A stretch of 64,000 bases of DNA from Acanthacorydalis orientalis (taxonomy: Eukaryota > Arthropoda > Insecta > Megaloptera > Corydalidae), in contig CM068317.1 in assembly GCA_034766995.1 (NCBI GenBank), forward strand, positions 27,872,501 to 27,936,500. The letters are read 5' to 3'. Position numbers and translations under genes: made by a program. Positions within the stretch are counted from its first letter, which is position 1; each line of letters starts with the position of its first letter. The notes below the pieces were generated by a model that was not told the DNA's origin, ran no database searches, and saw only the letters and a program-made list of their open reading frames with translations. Shown in pieces: positions 1 to 11,111 of the stretch.

Positions 1-1
1 C

Positions 2-4
<3 letters not shown>

Positions 5-52
<48 letters not shown>
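5..52. repeat. (TA)n microsatellite
   Basis: An uninterrupted TA dinucleotide run that continues to the left edge of the window, so its true length is unknown. Confidence 0.97.
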
Positions 53-55
<3 letters not shown>

Positions 56-816
56 CTTTTAATAATAGACAAAATTGTTCAGTTATATCTGAGTTTGTTA
101 AAAAAAATAATAGCAGATATTTCTTTTAACCGATTGATGCATTTGTAAAATATTTATTGCGACATAAAGTTTAAATTTATTCTAATTAATGTTTAATCTC
201 AATCAAACCGTTCTGTACAATTTTCAGATCTTAACTATTTTCGGCAATTAAATAAGATATATCTTCTTTATATTTAAATTGTTTTAGTATGTAGCGAAGA
301 TAAGAGTCTAGAATAATTTCTTTTATTACTAAAAGGTGATGTACTTTATAAGTTAGGTTCTTAATTAGTTAGTTTGTAGTACGATGTTCAAATCATTAAG
401 AAGTAATTATCTATTGATTGAAAATTTCCTACACCAAAAGTGTTTTTTAATAAATTAACTTTTCTAATTAGATACGTGAATTGGTTTTCTAATTCAAATA
501 ATTCGATTTTTTATATGCACTAGACTAATTAAAAATATAAATCTGTTCATTGCAATATAAATAATTTGAAATTAAAATTTCGTAAGTATTTTATTTAAAT
601 TCAAGCTTGTGAAATTAGATTTCGTAATCATTTTTTTAATTATTTGAATAGAGATCATCGTCTTTATGACTAATTTAAGAAATCTATAAAAGCGATACGA
701 TAAAATGTATTATTTTCTTAAAATAACAAGTAAAAATTAAAATTGTTTAAATACAATGAAAACAAAGATTCGACTTCTAATATTTTGTTATTATGTAATT
801 GAAATTTCTTATCAGT
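53..816. other. AT-rich spacer, nothing recognised
   Basis: A/T-rich sequence with frequent stops in all frames. I see no transposon ends, RNA gene or exon-like stretch. Confidence 0.6.
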
Positions 817-873
817 TATATATATATATATATATATATATAGATATAGATATATATATATATATATATATAT

Positions 874-920
<47 letters not shown>

Positions 921-945
921 TATATATTTATATATATATATATTG
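817..945. repeat. (TA)n array with GATA interruptions
   Basis: About 130 bp of TA units, broken several times by single G substitutions that give TAGATA motifs. Confidence 0.97.
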
Positions 946-957
946 ACTTTTCTGCAA

Positions 958-1273
958 GAAAATTTATTGGCCAAAACGTATACCGTTTAATTACAATACT
1001 CGAACATAAAATAACAAAAAAAGTTACGACTTCGAGTTCTGTACTGTCCGAACAAGATTTTTTCTTAATTAGAAAATAATGAGTGACTGTACGTGCTTCT
1101 AATGATATCGTATTAAACTCGAGTCTAACACAGCATCCAGTCCTTTTCATGGCACGTGTGTATAGTAGAACTGGACCAATTACCTCCTGGTGGGTAAAGG
1201 ATTTTACTTCAAGTGGGTAACGAACAGCTGCTTCGTTCATAATTATCATTATGAATGTTTTTCTTATATTCAT
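958..1273 (-). CDS. unrecognised open frame, doubtful
   Basis: On the minus strand an ATG at the right end opens a frame of about 105 codons before it runs into the TA array on the left, where translation becomes Ile/Tyr alternation. The part outside the array is less AT-rich than its surroundings and contains two adjacent Cys residues (GCCVRLEF). I recognise no domain. It could be an old exon, a transposon remnant or chance. The continuation into a microsatellite argues that the frame as a whole is not a gene. Confidence 0.12.
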
Positions 1274-1375
1274 TTAACAAGCTATGATTAATGTTTGAAG
1301 CTCGAAAATTGTGTCTTTCGAATATCTGCCATCGCTTTTATTCATGAATGATGTTGTATATGTCTTATTATTATA

Positions 1376-1377
1376 TC

Positions 1378-1440
<63 letters not shown>
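1376..1440. repeat. (TA)n microsatellite
   Basis: Almost pure TA run of about 60 bp followed by a short GA run (AAAGAGAGAGAG). Confidence 0.97.
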
Positions 1441-1888
1441 AAAGAGAGAGAGTTTATGTATCAAAATGAGGTTGAAATGATATTAATAATATGGTGATGT
1501 CATCATTTCCCTTAAGTGTAATAATTATTCATTCATTTAAAAACGGAAATAATATTTAAAAAAATAATTTTTCTTTTTAAGTTTCTTCTATTATAAAGTT
1601 TCTTAAAATAAGGAAATATATTTTTATTTTAAAGTATATTTTTTTATTTTTATATAATTCCTAGGTATTTTACTTCTTTCTCATATGTTTTAAGAGAACA
1701 CGTACTCTGTTTTTGACATTTTTTTTTTATTTTTAGAACTATGGTTAGTTTAAACATAATGCCAATAAAATTATGACTAGATAATAAGTTTCCACTTGGT
1801 GTTAGAAAATGATAAATCTATTTTTATAAATGGTTGTATGTATACAAATTAGATGCATCTTTTCAGTTTAAAAATCGCAACATTTTTT

Positions 1889-1985
1889 TTATGATCAAAA
1901 ATTTTCAATAAGGCATTATTGATCATTTTTAATTGTTTCTTATTCTCATTTAAATGACGATATCGTCATCTTCAGATCACCTCTG
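1889..1985 (+). repeat. dispersed hairpin repeat, copy 1
   Basis: The order is CAATAA, a GATCATTTTTAAT block, then a perfect 16-bp palindrome ATGACGATATCGTCAT at 1954-1969, then CTTCAGA. Similar orders occur at 35108-35185, 55636-55710 and 55790-55870, where the palindrome has other bases. No coding capacity is seen. It may be the remains of a SINE, MITE or LINE tail; the family is not recognised. Confidence 0.4.
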
Positions 1986-2195
1986 AATACAAAAAGGTCT
2001 TTATCTAGAGACCTGAATATGATGCCATTGTTACCAAAATACGCATAAATAACACTTAAGAATGATAAACAGGACAATTTCGATTAGAAAAAAAATTTTT
2101 TTTGATTTATGGAGTGAAAAAAGAATTTATTCGTGAAAGTGAATTTAGCCAGTGTCAGAACTGTTTTGTAATAATAAAGGTATTTATGAAACAGA

Positions 2196-2250
<55 letters not shown>
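2196..2250. repeat. (TA)n microsatellite
   Basis: TA run of about 55 bp with one G interruption. It produces spurious Ile/Tyr open frames on both strands. Confidence 0.97.
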
Positions 2251-2253
<3 letters not shown>

Positions 2254-2389
2254 CATAGAATCTATGATTTTCATAGTTTTATCATATGCTAACAGTGAGC
2301 AAACTGCGGCTCGTGAGCTGCATGTGGCTTCAAAAGCTAGTCTATACGGCTCTCGAGACAATATTGTGTTTTATTTCCAGTTTTCCTAA

Positions 2390-4220
2390 CTTTTATGTTA
2401 ATAATCTATAGTAGTAGTTCATAGACAGATTTTAAACTATTAACTGCAAAAACGAAGACTCAATCAAAGTCTTCGACAAGTAGAAATTAATCATATTCTG
2501 CTTTGATGAGTAGGACTACAATATAGTTGTATTTTTTATTATTTGTAAATACAATTTTAAAATAATATTTTCTGTAGCTCTGGAATATTCGAAAACGTAT
2601 GAAAATTATTACATGTGACTCTTATTATCGAACAAGTTGCCCATTTGGTATATCCTATAATATCATTAATAATATTATATTACAATATGTTGTTATCTCT
2701 TTCGAGTTTGTTAGTTTTGTATATTTTTATTTCTCGTTAGTTAAAATAGACTATCAATTTAAAAATGAATGATTCTCAGTAAAAACAGAATCAAGTTAAC
2801 TAAACTAAATGTGTAGTGTTGTTACATTTTTAAAATTGAACTGAGAGATTTCTATCATTTTTTTTAAATATCTGTAAGTGATAAATTCGAAAAAAATTGA
2901 AATAAATAGTATACATGCTCTTGAACTTAATTACAATCAGTTGATATCAGTTTTATACGCTAAGGGTGTTTTGAGGAAGTTTATTCATGAATATCTTTAA
3001 AATTATATAAATTTGGATTATTATTTTATTTGTAGAATAATATTATTTTTCCAAATTTTAAGTAAAAAGTCATGAAAACAAAAAAAATACTCTGATTCAA
3101 CATTTCTGCTACCTATATTTTAAATTTCAATTAATTATACTTCTAAGTTGAAAAGGGGAATTACTAAACATTAACGCTTTCGTTATTTATTGAAATCTCT
3201 GCCATCGAAGTATATGAATTTCCATTGATTTCTGTAATTTGATTTATTTCTATCGATTCTAATATCTGTTTCTATAGCTATCTGTTTCTGATTCTATAGT
3301 TTAAATTGACAGTTTGATAAATAATAGATTTAATCAACTCTAATAATCCTTACCTCAAATTTTTTTTACCTATCTGAAAATGTCGATAGAATCTCTAACA
3401 AAATGCGAATAAATAAGATTCAAAAATGATAACTAATTATTGAATATTTTTTTATTAAAAAATGTCGTGTGTGACTTGAGTGAAAAGAGAATTTATAGGA
3501 GAAATAAACGCATTAATAGAAATAATATATTTCAAAGCATTACAATCACAAAATGTATAATAATGTATTAGGAAGCAAATTAAAAAATAGTTTGTTTTTA
3601 TTTTTACTTCAGACTATATGTAAATTTATGTTTCTGTAATTTTTATTTATTTCAATTCTTATCCATGCTTATTTATTTTAATTTTAAACGAACTCTTATA
3701 CAAATTCCTTAAAAAAATAAACTAACTCTGTTGTTTTGTTAACAAATTGATATAAAAATAAAAAGCAGTGCTGAATAAAAATAGTTGAAACTTAAAAAAT
3801 GTAACTAACACAGTAGTCTTTTGTTCATAGTTTTAATTAAATTTGTATACAGTATGTTATTTTTATAATTAATAACATTGCTGTTAATACTATTACAAAG
3901 CTCTTTAATGTACACTAGAAATAATTAAAATTTGCCTGCGTTACATTTTATATTATTATAATTTCATTCTCGTGGTAAAAAAAGAAAAACATTTTTTCCA
4001 CGCATTTATTTATTCGAAACATTTAAAGTTTGCCTGATAAAAAAATATTTAGATTAATTAAAAAAGTTTTTAATGTGTGTTTTTTTTTAAAAAAAACAAA
4101 CACAGTGGTCAAGATCATTTTTTTATTTTATATAATTTTTTGTACTTTCAGTATTCAAAGAAAATATATGCATTTTTTATGTATAAACAATTATTTTATT
4201 TTCTCTCTTACTCTCTTTAT
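2390..4220. other. AT-rich spacer, nothing recognised
   Basis: Long stretch with dense stops on both strands. No inverted-repeat ends, transposase motifs or exon-like patches were found by eye. Confidence 0.55.
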
Positions 4221-4255
4221 TTATATATATATATATATATATATAAATTGTATAA

Positions 4256-4295
<40 letters not shown>

Positions 4296-4302
4296 TATAT
4301 AA
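4221..4302. repeat. two adjacent (TA)n arrays
   Basis: Two TA runs separated by a short AAATTG-containing spacer that recurs after the second run, suggesting local duplication. Confidence 0.95.
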
Positions 4303-5122
4303 ATTGATGTATTTATGTATTTACTTATATGTATCTGTGCATAAGTTCATATTTATTAATGTGTATCTGTGATATGCTGCGTGCTTGTAAAATAAATCTC
4401 AAACTATTTCAAAGGCTCCATAATCGACAGAAAAATTATGCACTTTTATTACAAGTTGTTGAATTATTAATTTCTAGTCATTGTAAATTGCCTCGGAGAC
4501 GGTTATTTAAATCCACTAGCTCTCAGATAAATAAAAAAATGATAATATAAGAATTCTATATCATAAAAGTAATATATTTTACGAATTTCCTTCACAAATA
4601 TGATCCAGACGAGAGCTTTATTCCGAACCGTCTGAGAGGAAAATAAAAAATGCTGTCTTCTTGTCGCTGGCGTTGAAACATTCTATGGAACGTTCAATTG
4701 TAATAATATCATACTCAAAAAAGTATGTATTCCAATAAAATGCATTTTTCATGAATGCCGAATATCCGCTTTATATTTTATGTAAAACCATTTTGTCTTC
4801 CGTTTACAGCTTTTTTTGAATGTTCGCTTTACATAATGGCACAACGTATTGACGAGTGAAAATTTTCAACCATCTCTGTAATGGAATCTTAAGAAAACGT
4901 TCTCAATGTTATTCTGGATTTGATGGAATAATATTTATATTCTGGACGTTTTTTCTAATGATATCTTTATTGTAATTAACAGATCGTTTTTAAAAAGAAT
5001 CTTATATTTTTATATCTGCTGTTTCGCTACTATTCTTGTTGTATTCTTCACGACCACTGTATATTAATAACTCTTAAAAGTTTAAATTAAATTAAAATGT
5101 TGAATATTTTTTGAAAATTTCT

Positions 5123-5125
<3 letters not shown>

Positions 5126-5155
<30 letters not shown>
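5126..5155. repeat. short (TA)n microsatellite
   Basis: Pure TA run of about 28 bp. Confidence 0.95.
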
Positions 5156-5161
<6 letters not shown>

Positions 5162-5488
5162 ATTATAATGAAAGCAAGTACAAGTTTTAATCATGAATAA
5201 CGTTTATCGTTTACACAAATTCCGTAGAATACCTGTCTCTATCTATTGTTCAAGGTTTTCACTAATGAAGGTAAAGTGCAAGTTTGCAGTTTGTAGGTTG
5301 TTCCAAGTTTAATACTTATGTAAAGGATTAATTGTTTATTTAAGAGAGGTTTATAATTTCTATTTCAATACTGAATTAGTGATGAATTTTCCAATGGACG
5401 CAATAGTTATTATTTTTGGGTTGAATATTTTTTAAACAGAATTTTTATTATAATCGGCTTATGTTTTTTTTCTTATATAAATGACGTT

Positions 5489-5501
5489 ATATATATATAT
5501 A

Positions 5502-5580
<79 letters not shown>
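5489..5580. repeat. compound (TA)n/(TATG)n array
   Basis: Several TA blocks interrupted by GC and AA, ending in a short TATG repeat. Confidence 0.95.
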
Positions 5581-5839
5581 GATTATCTGTTATACTACGT
5601 TCATTTTCTTGTCAGGATAATTAGATTTAAAGTTAATACTTTATTATTTTTAAATGCATATTGATCAAATTGTTACAAATGAAAATTTTAATAATTCTTT
5701 TTTTATCGAGGATTGTTAGGAGTTGTCATACAATTGAATTAGTTTTTAACATAGTTTCCATTCCGTTCAATGCAAGTTTAAAGTAATGCTTGAATTTTTC
5801 TAGAAAAAATTGATTTCGTTACGTGTGTATCCAATCTAT

Positions 5840-6290
5840 TTTGGAGCACTTCATGTCTAGGGAGTACTTTCAGTACGAAGTATTTTCAGATATTCTCAGG
5901 AATCATCTTTAACTAAAAATCAACCCAAGTTTAAATGACAACTTTTGAACATTGACGTCTTGTACCACGAAAATATTTCGTCTCATAATGCCCGTGCAAC
6001 AATGGTGACCATAGAACAACTGCACATAGTGTCTTCCTCAGCACCCGTACTCGCTAAACCTCGCTCAACGAGATTATCTCCTTTTCAGATTATTGAAAAA
6101 AGTAATGATTGAAAAGTACTTCAGGTTGAATGAAGAAGTTCAATAGTTACATGCAAGTAAAATATTTTTTCTAGAGGAATACAAACACTAGAACGCTAGA
6201 GGACTTACATTAGACGCAATGGAGACTATGTTGAATATTAGTACCATTGTATGGACTCCTTCTCGCAATACACGATTAAAAAATAATAAT
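5840..6290 (+). pseudogene. mariner-type transposase fragment (third type)
   Basis: Translation in shifting frames gives DVLYHENISSHNARATM near 5957-6015, which resembles the second catalytic block of mariner transposases (usual form HDNASSHxAR). It is followed by a degraded stretch corresponding to the third-Asp region and by FRLNEEVQ, typical of the C-terminal part. Stops and frameshifts interrupt it. No terminal repeats could be placed, so only a central to C-terminal piece survives. It does not match the two other mariner types in this window closely. Confidence 0.5.
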
Positions 6291-6307
6291 AATTAAGGTT
6301 TTCATCT

Positions 6308-6309
<2 letters not shown>

Positions 6310-6366
<57 letters not shown>
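6310..6366. repeat. (TA)n microsatellite with (TG)n tail
   Basis: TA run of about 55 bp followed shortly by TGTGTGTGTG. Confidence 0.97.
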
Positions 6367-6368
<2 letters not shown>

Positions 6369-6587
6369 TCATGTGTGTGTGTGCATTTGTACATATCTAA
6401 TTAATTTAAATTTTAGAAGTATGTTTTTTAATATTAACCATTTTTACTAATCAATTCATATCTTATTGTTCCAGGTGAGTTTTCTGATCAATATTTCATC
6501 TTAACATGAAAACAATTACATTGGTATGTAATATTTTTATTTACGAATAAATTTAGAGTCTTTTTTATAGTTTCCTTGAAATAAATA

Positions 6588-6667
6588 TTAGGTCGGTAGA
6601 AAGTAATTACGGTTTTGTGCCCTTCAAATTCATAACGAAAACCGCAATTACTTTCCTATTGACCTAA
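6588..6667 (-). mobile_element. 80-bp mini-mariner (ends only)
   Basis: The left end TTAGGTCGGTAGAAAGTAAT and the inverted right end (CTTTCCTATTGACCTAA) form about 29-bp inverted repeats, flanked on both sides by TA. The left part also contains the reverse complement of the subterminal sequence found at the 3' ends of the internally deleted mariners at 23.3, 24.8 and 61.3 kb (ATGAATTTGAAGG). It is therefore a mariner of that family reduced to little more than its two ends. It has no coding capacity; any movement would have needed transposase from another copy. Confidence 0.8.
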
Positions 6668-6798
6668 TATTTACAGTTAGCTATATTTAAAAATTAGTAT
6701 AAATATTATTTAGTTATTTGTTAATGATTAAACAAAATAATCTTTCTAATTTGCAACATAAAATTATACGTCTATATAATTATTATCATCATATAGAT

Positions 6799-7145
6799 CA
6801 GTGTTTGTCAACATTTTTCCGATGATGGCCCTCTTCCGACCATGTTTCTTTTCTGTGGCCCTCTGTCTTACCGGTAGAAAGGTAGCTATTTAAATTTTTT
6901 GTTTGTAAATAGAACATGTTTTATTATAATTTTTATAATTAAAAAAGTACAATAATTAAATAAAAATTTATATTTTAAGTATTTCTCGATCAATGTGACC
7001 CTTCTTTTCTCGGTCAGTTCTCTGTTTTCTTCATTTCTCTCCGTGGCCGCCGTATCTCGTGCTGTGACCCCCCTTTTACGCGATTTTCACCCCTGGTCCT
7101 CTTGGAATATCCTAAAGCCATATGGCTCCAAGTTTAAAACTCCTG
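6799..7145. mobile_element. non-autonomous hAT-type element
   Basis: The left end CAGTGTTTGTCAAC and the inverted right end CAGGAGTTTTAAAC fit the hAT terminal pattern (CAG-G-TTT-CAAC). The flanks are ATATAGAT (6791-6798) and CTATAGAT (7146-7153), an 8-bp target duplication with one mismatch, as expected for hAT. The interior repeats GTGGCC/GTGACC-CCC motifs typical of subterminal hAT sequence and has an AT-rich centre. The open frame starting at 6995 lies inside and is not a gene. At 347 bp it cannot encode a transposase. Confidence 0.75.
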
Positions 7146-7288
7146 CTATAGATTATTCCTTTCTATTATATCTTTTTTATATATTTTTGCACAATATAAA
7201 TATTAAGCTTCCATTAATTTTAAAGAAGTTGGAAAATAGTGTTTTGTATCTTTTGATTTAATTAAAAATCTAATTTATATAAAATAAT

Positions 7289-7295
7289 ATATGTG

Positions 7296-7359
<64 letters not shown>

Positions 7360-7472
7360 AAATTCGATTACTGCATTGTTTTGGAATTAATTAATTTTAT
7401 TCAAACAAAAACTTTCGATTCGGCTTGCGTTCAAACACTAGTTGATTTATATATCTATATATATATATATAT
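7289..7472. repeat. two (TA)n arrays
   Basis: TA with ATG interruptions at 7289-7357 and a shorter TA run at 7449-7472; the sequence between them is not recognised. Confidence 0.95.
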
Positions 7473-7844
7473 TATAATTAAGCTATTGTACTATTGTACA
7501 CTAAACAATAAACGAAAACAGCATCGATGAAACATTGAGAAATGTACACCAGAAAGTTTATCTTCCTCTTATAAAACAAGCTTCGGTACGAAGTTTTCCC
7601 AATAAGTATTTTTCTTTTTATTCAAGTGCATATACAGCCCTAACTTACGTACGTAGCTATAATGACGGAGTACCGGTGAACAAGTTCGAATCTTCCTAAT
7701 GCATAGACTTAAGTACATGCTGAAGGTGAAATAAAAGGAACGGGAGACGATGAGGGTAGTAGTGGTATCAGCATTTAGATGTGAGTTGGTGGATACGATA
7801 TATAGGTTCGAGGTATATACTATGGTCTAGTGGTATATAACGTC

Positions 7845-7880
7845 TATATATAGGTGTCTCTTGAGGATTTTCTCAGACGT
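7845..7880 (+). promoter_or_regulatory. candidate TATA/initiator core promoter
   Basis: TATATATAG at 7845-7853 is followed 30 bp later by TCAGAC with its A at 7875. That spacing is what arthropod TATA plus initiator (TCAKTY-like) promoters show. The region downstream is less AT-rich than the surroundings and leads after about 75 bases to the ATG at 7951. TA-rich strings are everywhere in this window, so the TATA match alone means little; the evidence is the pairing with the initiator and the frame downstream. Confidence 0.3.
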
Positions 7881-7950
7881 TGCTGTTTGCACTACGAGTG
7901 GATTGTGTAGGAAGTTGAATCTGCTTATTGCTTAGAGAGCTACTCGCGAA

Positions 7951-8061
7951 ATGTGTGGTCCAAGCACTTGTACAAACGGAAAGTTTACAACTGCTTGTTT
8001 AGGTTGTACGTATAATACATATACAGCGTGTATACGTACCTATATATTTATAAAGCTATAG
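7951..8061 (+). CDS. short Cys-rich frame or first coding exon
   Basis: The ATG at 7951 (context GCGAAATG) opens a 36-codon frame beginning MCGPSTCTNGKFTTACLG and ending in TAG at 8059-8061. A splice-donor-like GTACGT follows the 18th codon plus one base (exon end near 8005), so this may be a first exon instead of a complete peptide. Several Cys residues and the candidate promoter at 7845-7880 are the reasons to list it. I recognise no family, and the second half of the unspliced frame looks like ordinary AT-rich sequence. Confidence 0.25.
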   Translation: MCGPSTCTNGKFTTACLGCTYNTYTACIRTYIFIKL

Positions 8062-8298
8062 ATACAGTATTCATTGGATCGATTACATTAAATTATAGAA
8101 TGAGTTAGTGATAAAATCGATTATAAGTCAAAGAATTCATAACAAATATAATAAGAATTGAATGTTTTCATACATAAAACTATTTGTTTAAAATAATATT
8201 ATTTTTTTTTTGTTTCATATGTAAGTCCAATAAATTATATAATATTATTATCTTTCAAATTTTTAGGTTTTTTATCTTTAATTATTTTCTGATTTATT

Positions 8299-8353
8299 AT
8301 ATATATATATATATATATATTGGTTGTTTTTTATTTACTACTATACTTTTATA

Positions 8354-8413
<60 letters not shown>
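8299..8413. repeat. two (TA)n arrays
   Basis: TA at 8299-8320 and 8351-8413, separated by about 30 bp of TTTTTATTTACTACTA-type sequence. Confidence 0.95.
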
Positions 8414-8417
<4 letters not shown>

Positions 8418-8523
8418 CGTAGATAAGAAATTAATAATTTTATCTGAGTTTTATATGATATAAAATTCGAATAACAAAAAAACTGAAGAAACAACATACA
8501 AATTGTGACAATGTGACATAGAA

Positions 8524-8733
8524 ATGACACAAAATAATAAATGTCTAGGATGTTTTTTCCTGGTGATATTCGCCTTTTTGTATCAGATACATTTCTACTC
8601 TTCATTAGTACTTTCGCACGAGTGCCATTTTCTGATGGAGTTTGAAAATATAGGACTTTACAGCATATGTCTATATAATTTTAATCCAAGTCGATTTGTG
8701 TATCCAAAATTCAACTCGAAATGTAAAATGTAA
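8524..8733 (+). CDS. 69-codon frame with hydrophobic N-terminus, doubtful
   Basis: ATG at 8524 opens MTQNNKCLGCFFLVIFAFLY, a plausible signal or membrane segment, followed by about 45 residues with a few Cys. No family is recognised and no promoter or splice site stands out. In AT-rich DNA, Phe/Leu/Ile-rich frames like this arise by chance, so it is listed only because the N-terminus resembles a signal peptide. Confidence 0.12.
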   Translation: MTQNNKCLGCFFLVIFAFLYQIHFYSSLVLSHECHFLMEFENIGLYSICLYNFNPSRFVYPKFNSKCKM

Positions 8734-9110
8734 CTTAAAATAGTGAGAGAATCAAAATAGGGAGCATCGACATAAAGGAAAGTAGTGGTAAAGTTTTGTG
8801 CAGCACTGTTTTGTACATTACAACAAAAACAGCAGAATAATTTGTTTCTGTACTTACCTATATTATAGATGTAAATGTGGTTTCACACGAGCGCTTGCGA
8901 TTCCGCAAAATATATCTCTTAGAACAGGAAAGACATCGTTGTTAATGTGACCGTTTACATAGTCAGTATGAAGGTATTTACTCACCAGTGTGGCATCACA
9001 ATTTGTAGCAACAATATTTGTATGAAACAGAACTGAATCCTATATTTTTCATAGTCAGTTAAGAAGTATATTTTTGCGTTTTAGTATTACGTTTAAATAT
9101 CTGATATTAA

Positions 9111-10319
9111 CATTTTGACGTCAGGCATTTATTCTGGCTGACTGAGTGAAAACGCGGACAAAAAATTAATAAGATTATATTACATTGATATTGCGAAAAG
9201 TCGCTCTAATTACTAAAGTACTGTGAATTTTAATGTTCCTTTTGTAGTGAACTGTTGAACTGGAAACAGGAAACAGTTGAACTGTTTCCTAGATAATATC
9301 TTACCATAAAAAGACATTATTTTATCAAATATTATTTTATTCAGGTCAAAAAGTATACTTCTATTTATGATATAAAAAAAGCTTAGAACTGATTTAATAT
9401 CGATTTGAAAAATAATGGTCTTATACAAAACAATATACTTAAAACTCTATTAATGTTTCACAATGATAAATACTTGATTATGATATCGTTGTCAAGATGC
9501 AACACAGAACTCAGCCATAAATATTTGACACTGGCACCGGAATGATGGTATACTGAATCTACCGGGTAGATATAAATTATGTTTGAGGGGGGAGGAAGCT
9601 ATCTTGCCTCCCGGCACATAGACTCAAGGTCTATTATGCCTTCCCTCGGCTTGATCAAAACTACTCGGGATGTTTCGCTTCCTTCCAGAAGCCTATCAAC
9701 CTGCCCGAGTTTATAGACCCTAGTTCGGCGGCAGTGAGAAGAAACTCCCTAAACCATCGTCGCCTTAAACTGACCGGCCGGATATTCCGCGAGGAATGGG
9801 GGTTTCGTTGCCCCCCATACCATCTACACATCCCGTCCATCCTTCGGCCTTGTATATGTTCGTGGTAGCATAGTCTCCAGTTTCCTGTGACAATTCGCAC
9901 CAAGAGCCGGGAGAAGGATCTGCCACTTGTATAGAATCTCTTGGTCCAGTCCTTATTTGGGGCCTGGCCTAAGAGTACTCTAGATTGACGGCAACCGTCA
10001 ATCTTTATCCACCATTCTGAGTGTTCTGACTCGACACACTCCCGAATGCTGCCCTTGGCCCAGCATCTTGCTAGCCCTACGAAGGGCTCTGGCCCCTCCA
10101 CTGTGGACCTGGCTCCTAGTGAGGCCAGTCTGTCCGCTATTTCGTTTCCCCGTATGCCCGTATTGCCCGTATGACCGGGTAAATTTGTAGATAATTTACC
10201 TATATACTGACTTGTATTTGTACCCTAAACCGATGGTATGAAAAAAGTAATTTTAAGTGTCCCGCATACGACCAACAATTTACAAAAAACGTATTTTTAC
10301 ATGTCCCGGCATCAAAGTG
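9111..10319. mobile_element. TTAA-flanked piggyBac-like element carrying an inserted LINE
   Basis: TTAA lies immediately outside both ends (9107-9110 and 10320-10323). The left end CATTTTGACGTCAGGCAT and the inverted right end CACTTTGATGCCGGGACAT are imperfect inverted repeats of about 16 bp. TTAA duplication with such ends is the piggyBac pattern. Removing the retrotransposon at 9572-10173 and its target duplication leaves roughly 600 bp with no transposase motif, so the element is non-autonomous. The match of the two ends is modest, so other explanations remain. Confidence 0.5.
9572..10173 (-). mobile_element. 5'-truncated non-LTR retrotransposon, 3' end of ORF2
   Basis: Read on the minus strand, the right end gives PGHTG then GIRGNEIADRLA, the C-terminal signature of the RNase H domain carried by R1/I/LOA-type non-LTR elements. 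A 146-codon open frame (10101 to 9661) continues with GPEPFVGLARCWAKG and later GNWRLCYHEHI, and ends with RLIGFWKEAKHPE, the layout of the ORF2 C-terminus. The zinc-knuckle region around codon 90 is garbled by frameshift. A 9-bp insertion doubles part of the GHTG motif. It is bounded by ACCGGGTARAT on both sides (9561-9571 and 10174-10184), a target duplication. Reverse transcriptase and endonuclease are absent because of 5' truncation. Confidence 0.8.
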
Positions 10320-10323
10320 TTAA

Positions 10324-10978
10324 CAGTAAACAAATATGAAAACATCTATACTTTTCCACACTTTAATTAACTTTTTCTTTAATGATTTTCACTTTCAATA
10401 ATTAGCAGTATTGAGAGTAGCGGCACGACTTTTAAAATTAGGACGATTATAATTCTGATGCTGTTACTGTCTTTTGTCTCTAATTTTATTGTGTTTGATT
10501 GAATGCAAAAACTTATCTACACTTCATTCTGCTCTCCGCCGTTGTTCGCTGCTTTAATTCTGTCGAGGTTTTTAATGATAAAAGACATCGAAACGAAAAA
10601 TGAAGAATAGTAGTTATTTTCTAACTTTAATTATTCAGAGTGTAGAGTGAAAATTCTAGTTGAATTCATTTTTTAAAAACGTTTCATGCATTATATTTCA
10701 AATAATAAAACAAATATTAGTTCCTGTTACTATTATTTTCTATCAAGTTGTTGACTTGTATAAGAAGTCGAATAACTAAAGGTTACGAGTTTTCTTTTTT
10801 CTTTTTGTTTTTTATTTTTTTTCTCATAATTTATAATATATTTTTAAACTATTTCTATTCTTCATTTTTCCATATTCTTATTGATAAACTACTGATGTTA
10901 TATTCAGTGAATAATTCTTTAAAGTTCGCTGCAAGGATGTTCATTTCCGTTGACTTTATGCATAGTACAAGTTTGAAT
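10324..10978. other. AT-rich spacer, nothing recognised
   Basis: Dense stops, poly-T tracts near 10790-10830. The frame starting at 10748 is low-complexity Phe/Ile sequence that runs into the next TA array. Confidence 0.55.
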
Positions 10979-11029
10979 TATATATATATATATATGTATA
11001 ATATATATTTATATTTGTATATATTTGTG

Positions 11030-11074
<45 letters not shown>

Positions 11075-11111
11075 ATATAAGCATATATGTATATTTGTAT
11101 ATATATATATA
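10979..11111. repeat. (TA)n/(TG)n array on the left flank of Tc1
   Basis: Compound TA array with GT and TTTG interruptions. It ends directly at the left end of the Tc1 element, whose right end is also followed by TA repeats. Confidence 0.95.

Noticed and set aside
6995..7261. 88-codon plus-strand frame
   Set aside because: It starts inside the hAT-type element and runs past its right end and target duplication, so it cannot be a conserved protein.
7670..7705. GTTCGAATC resembling the T-arm/B-box of a tRNA
   Set aside because: No matching acceptor stem, D-arm or anticodon arm can be folded around it.
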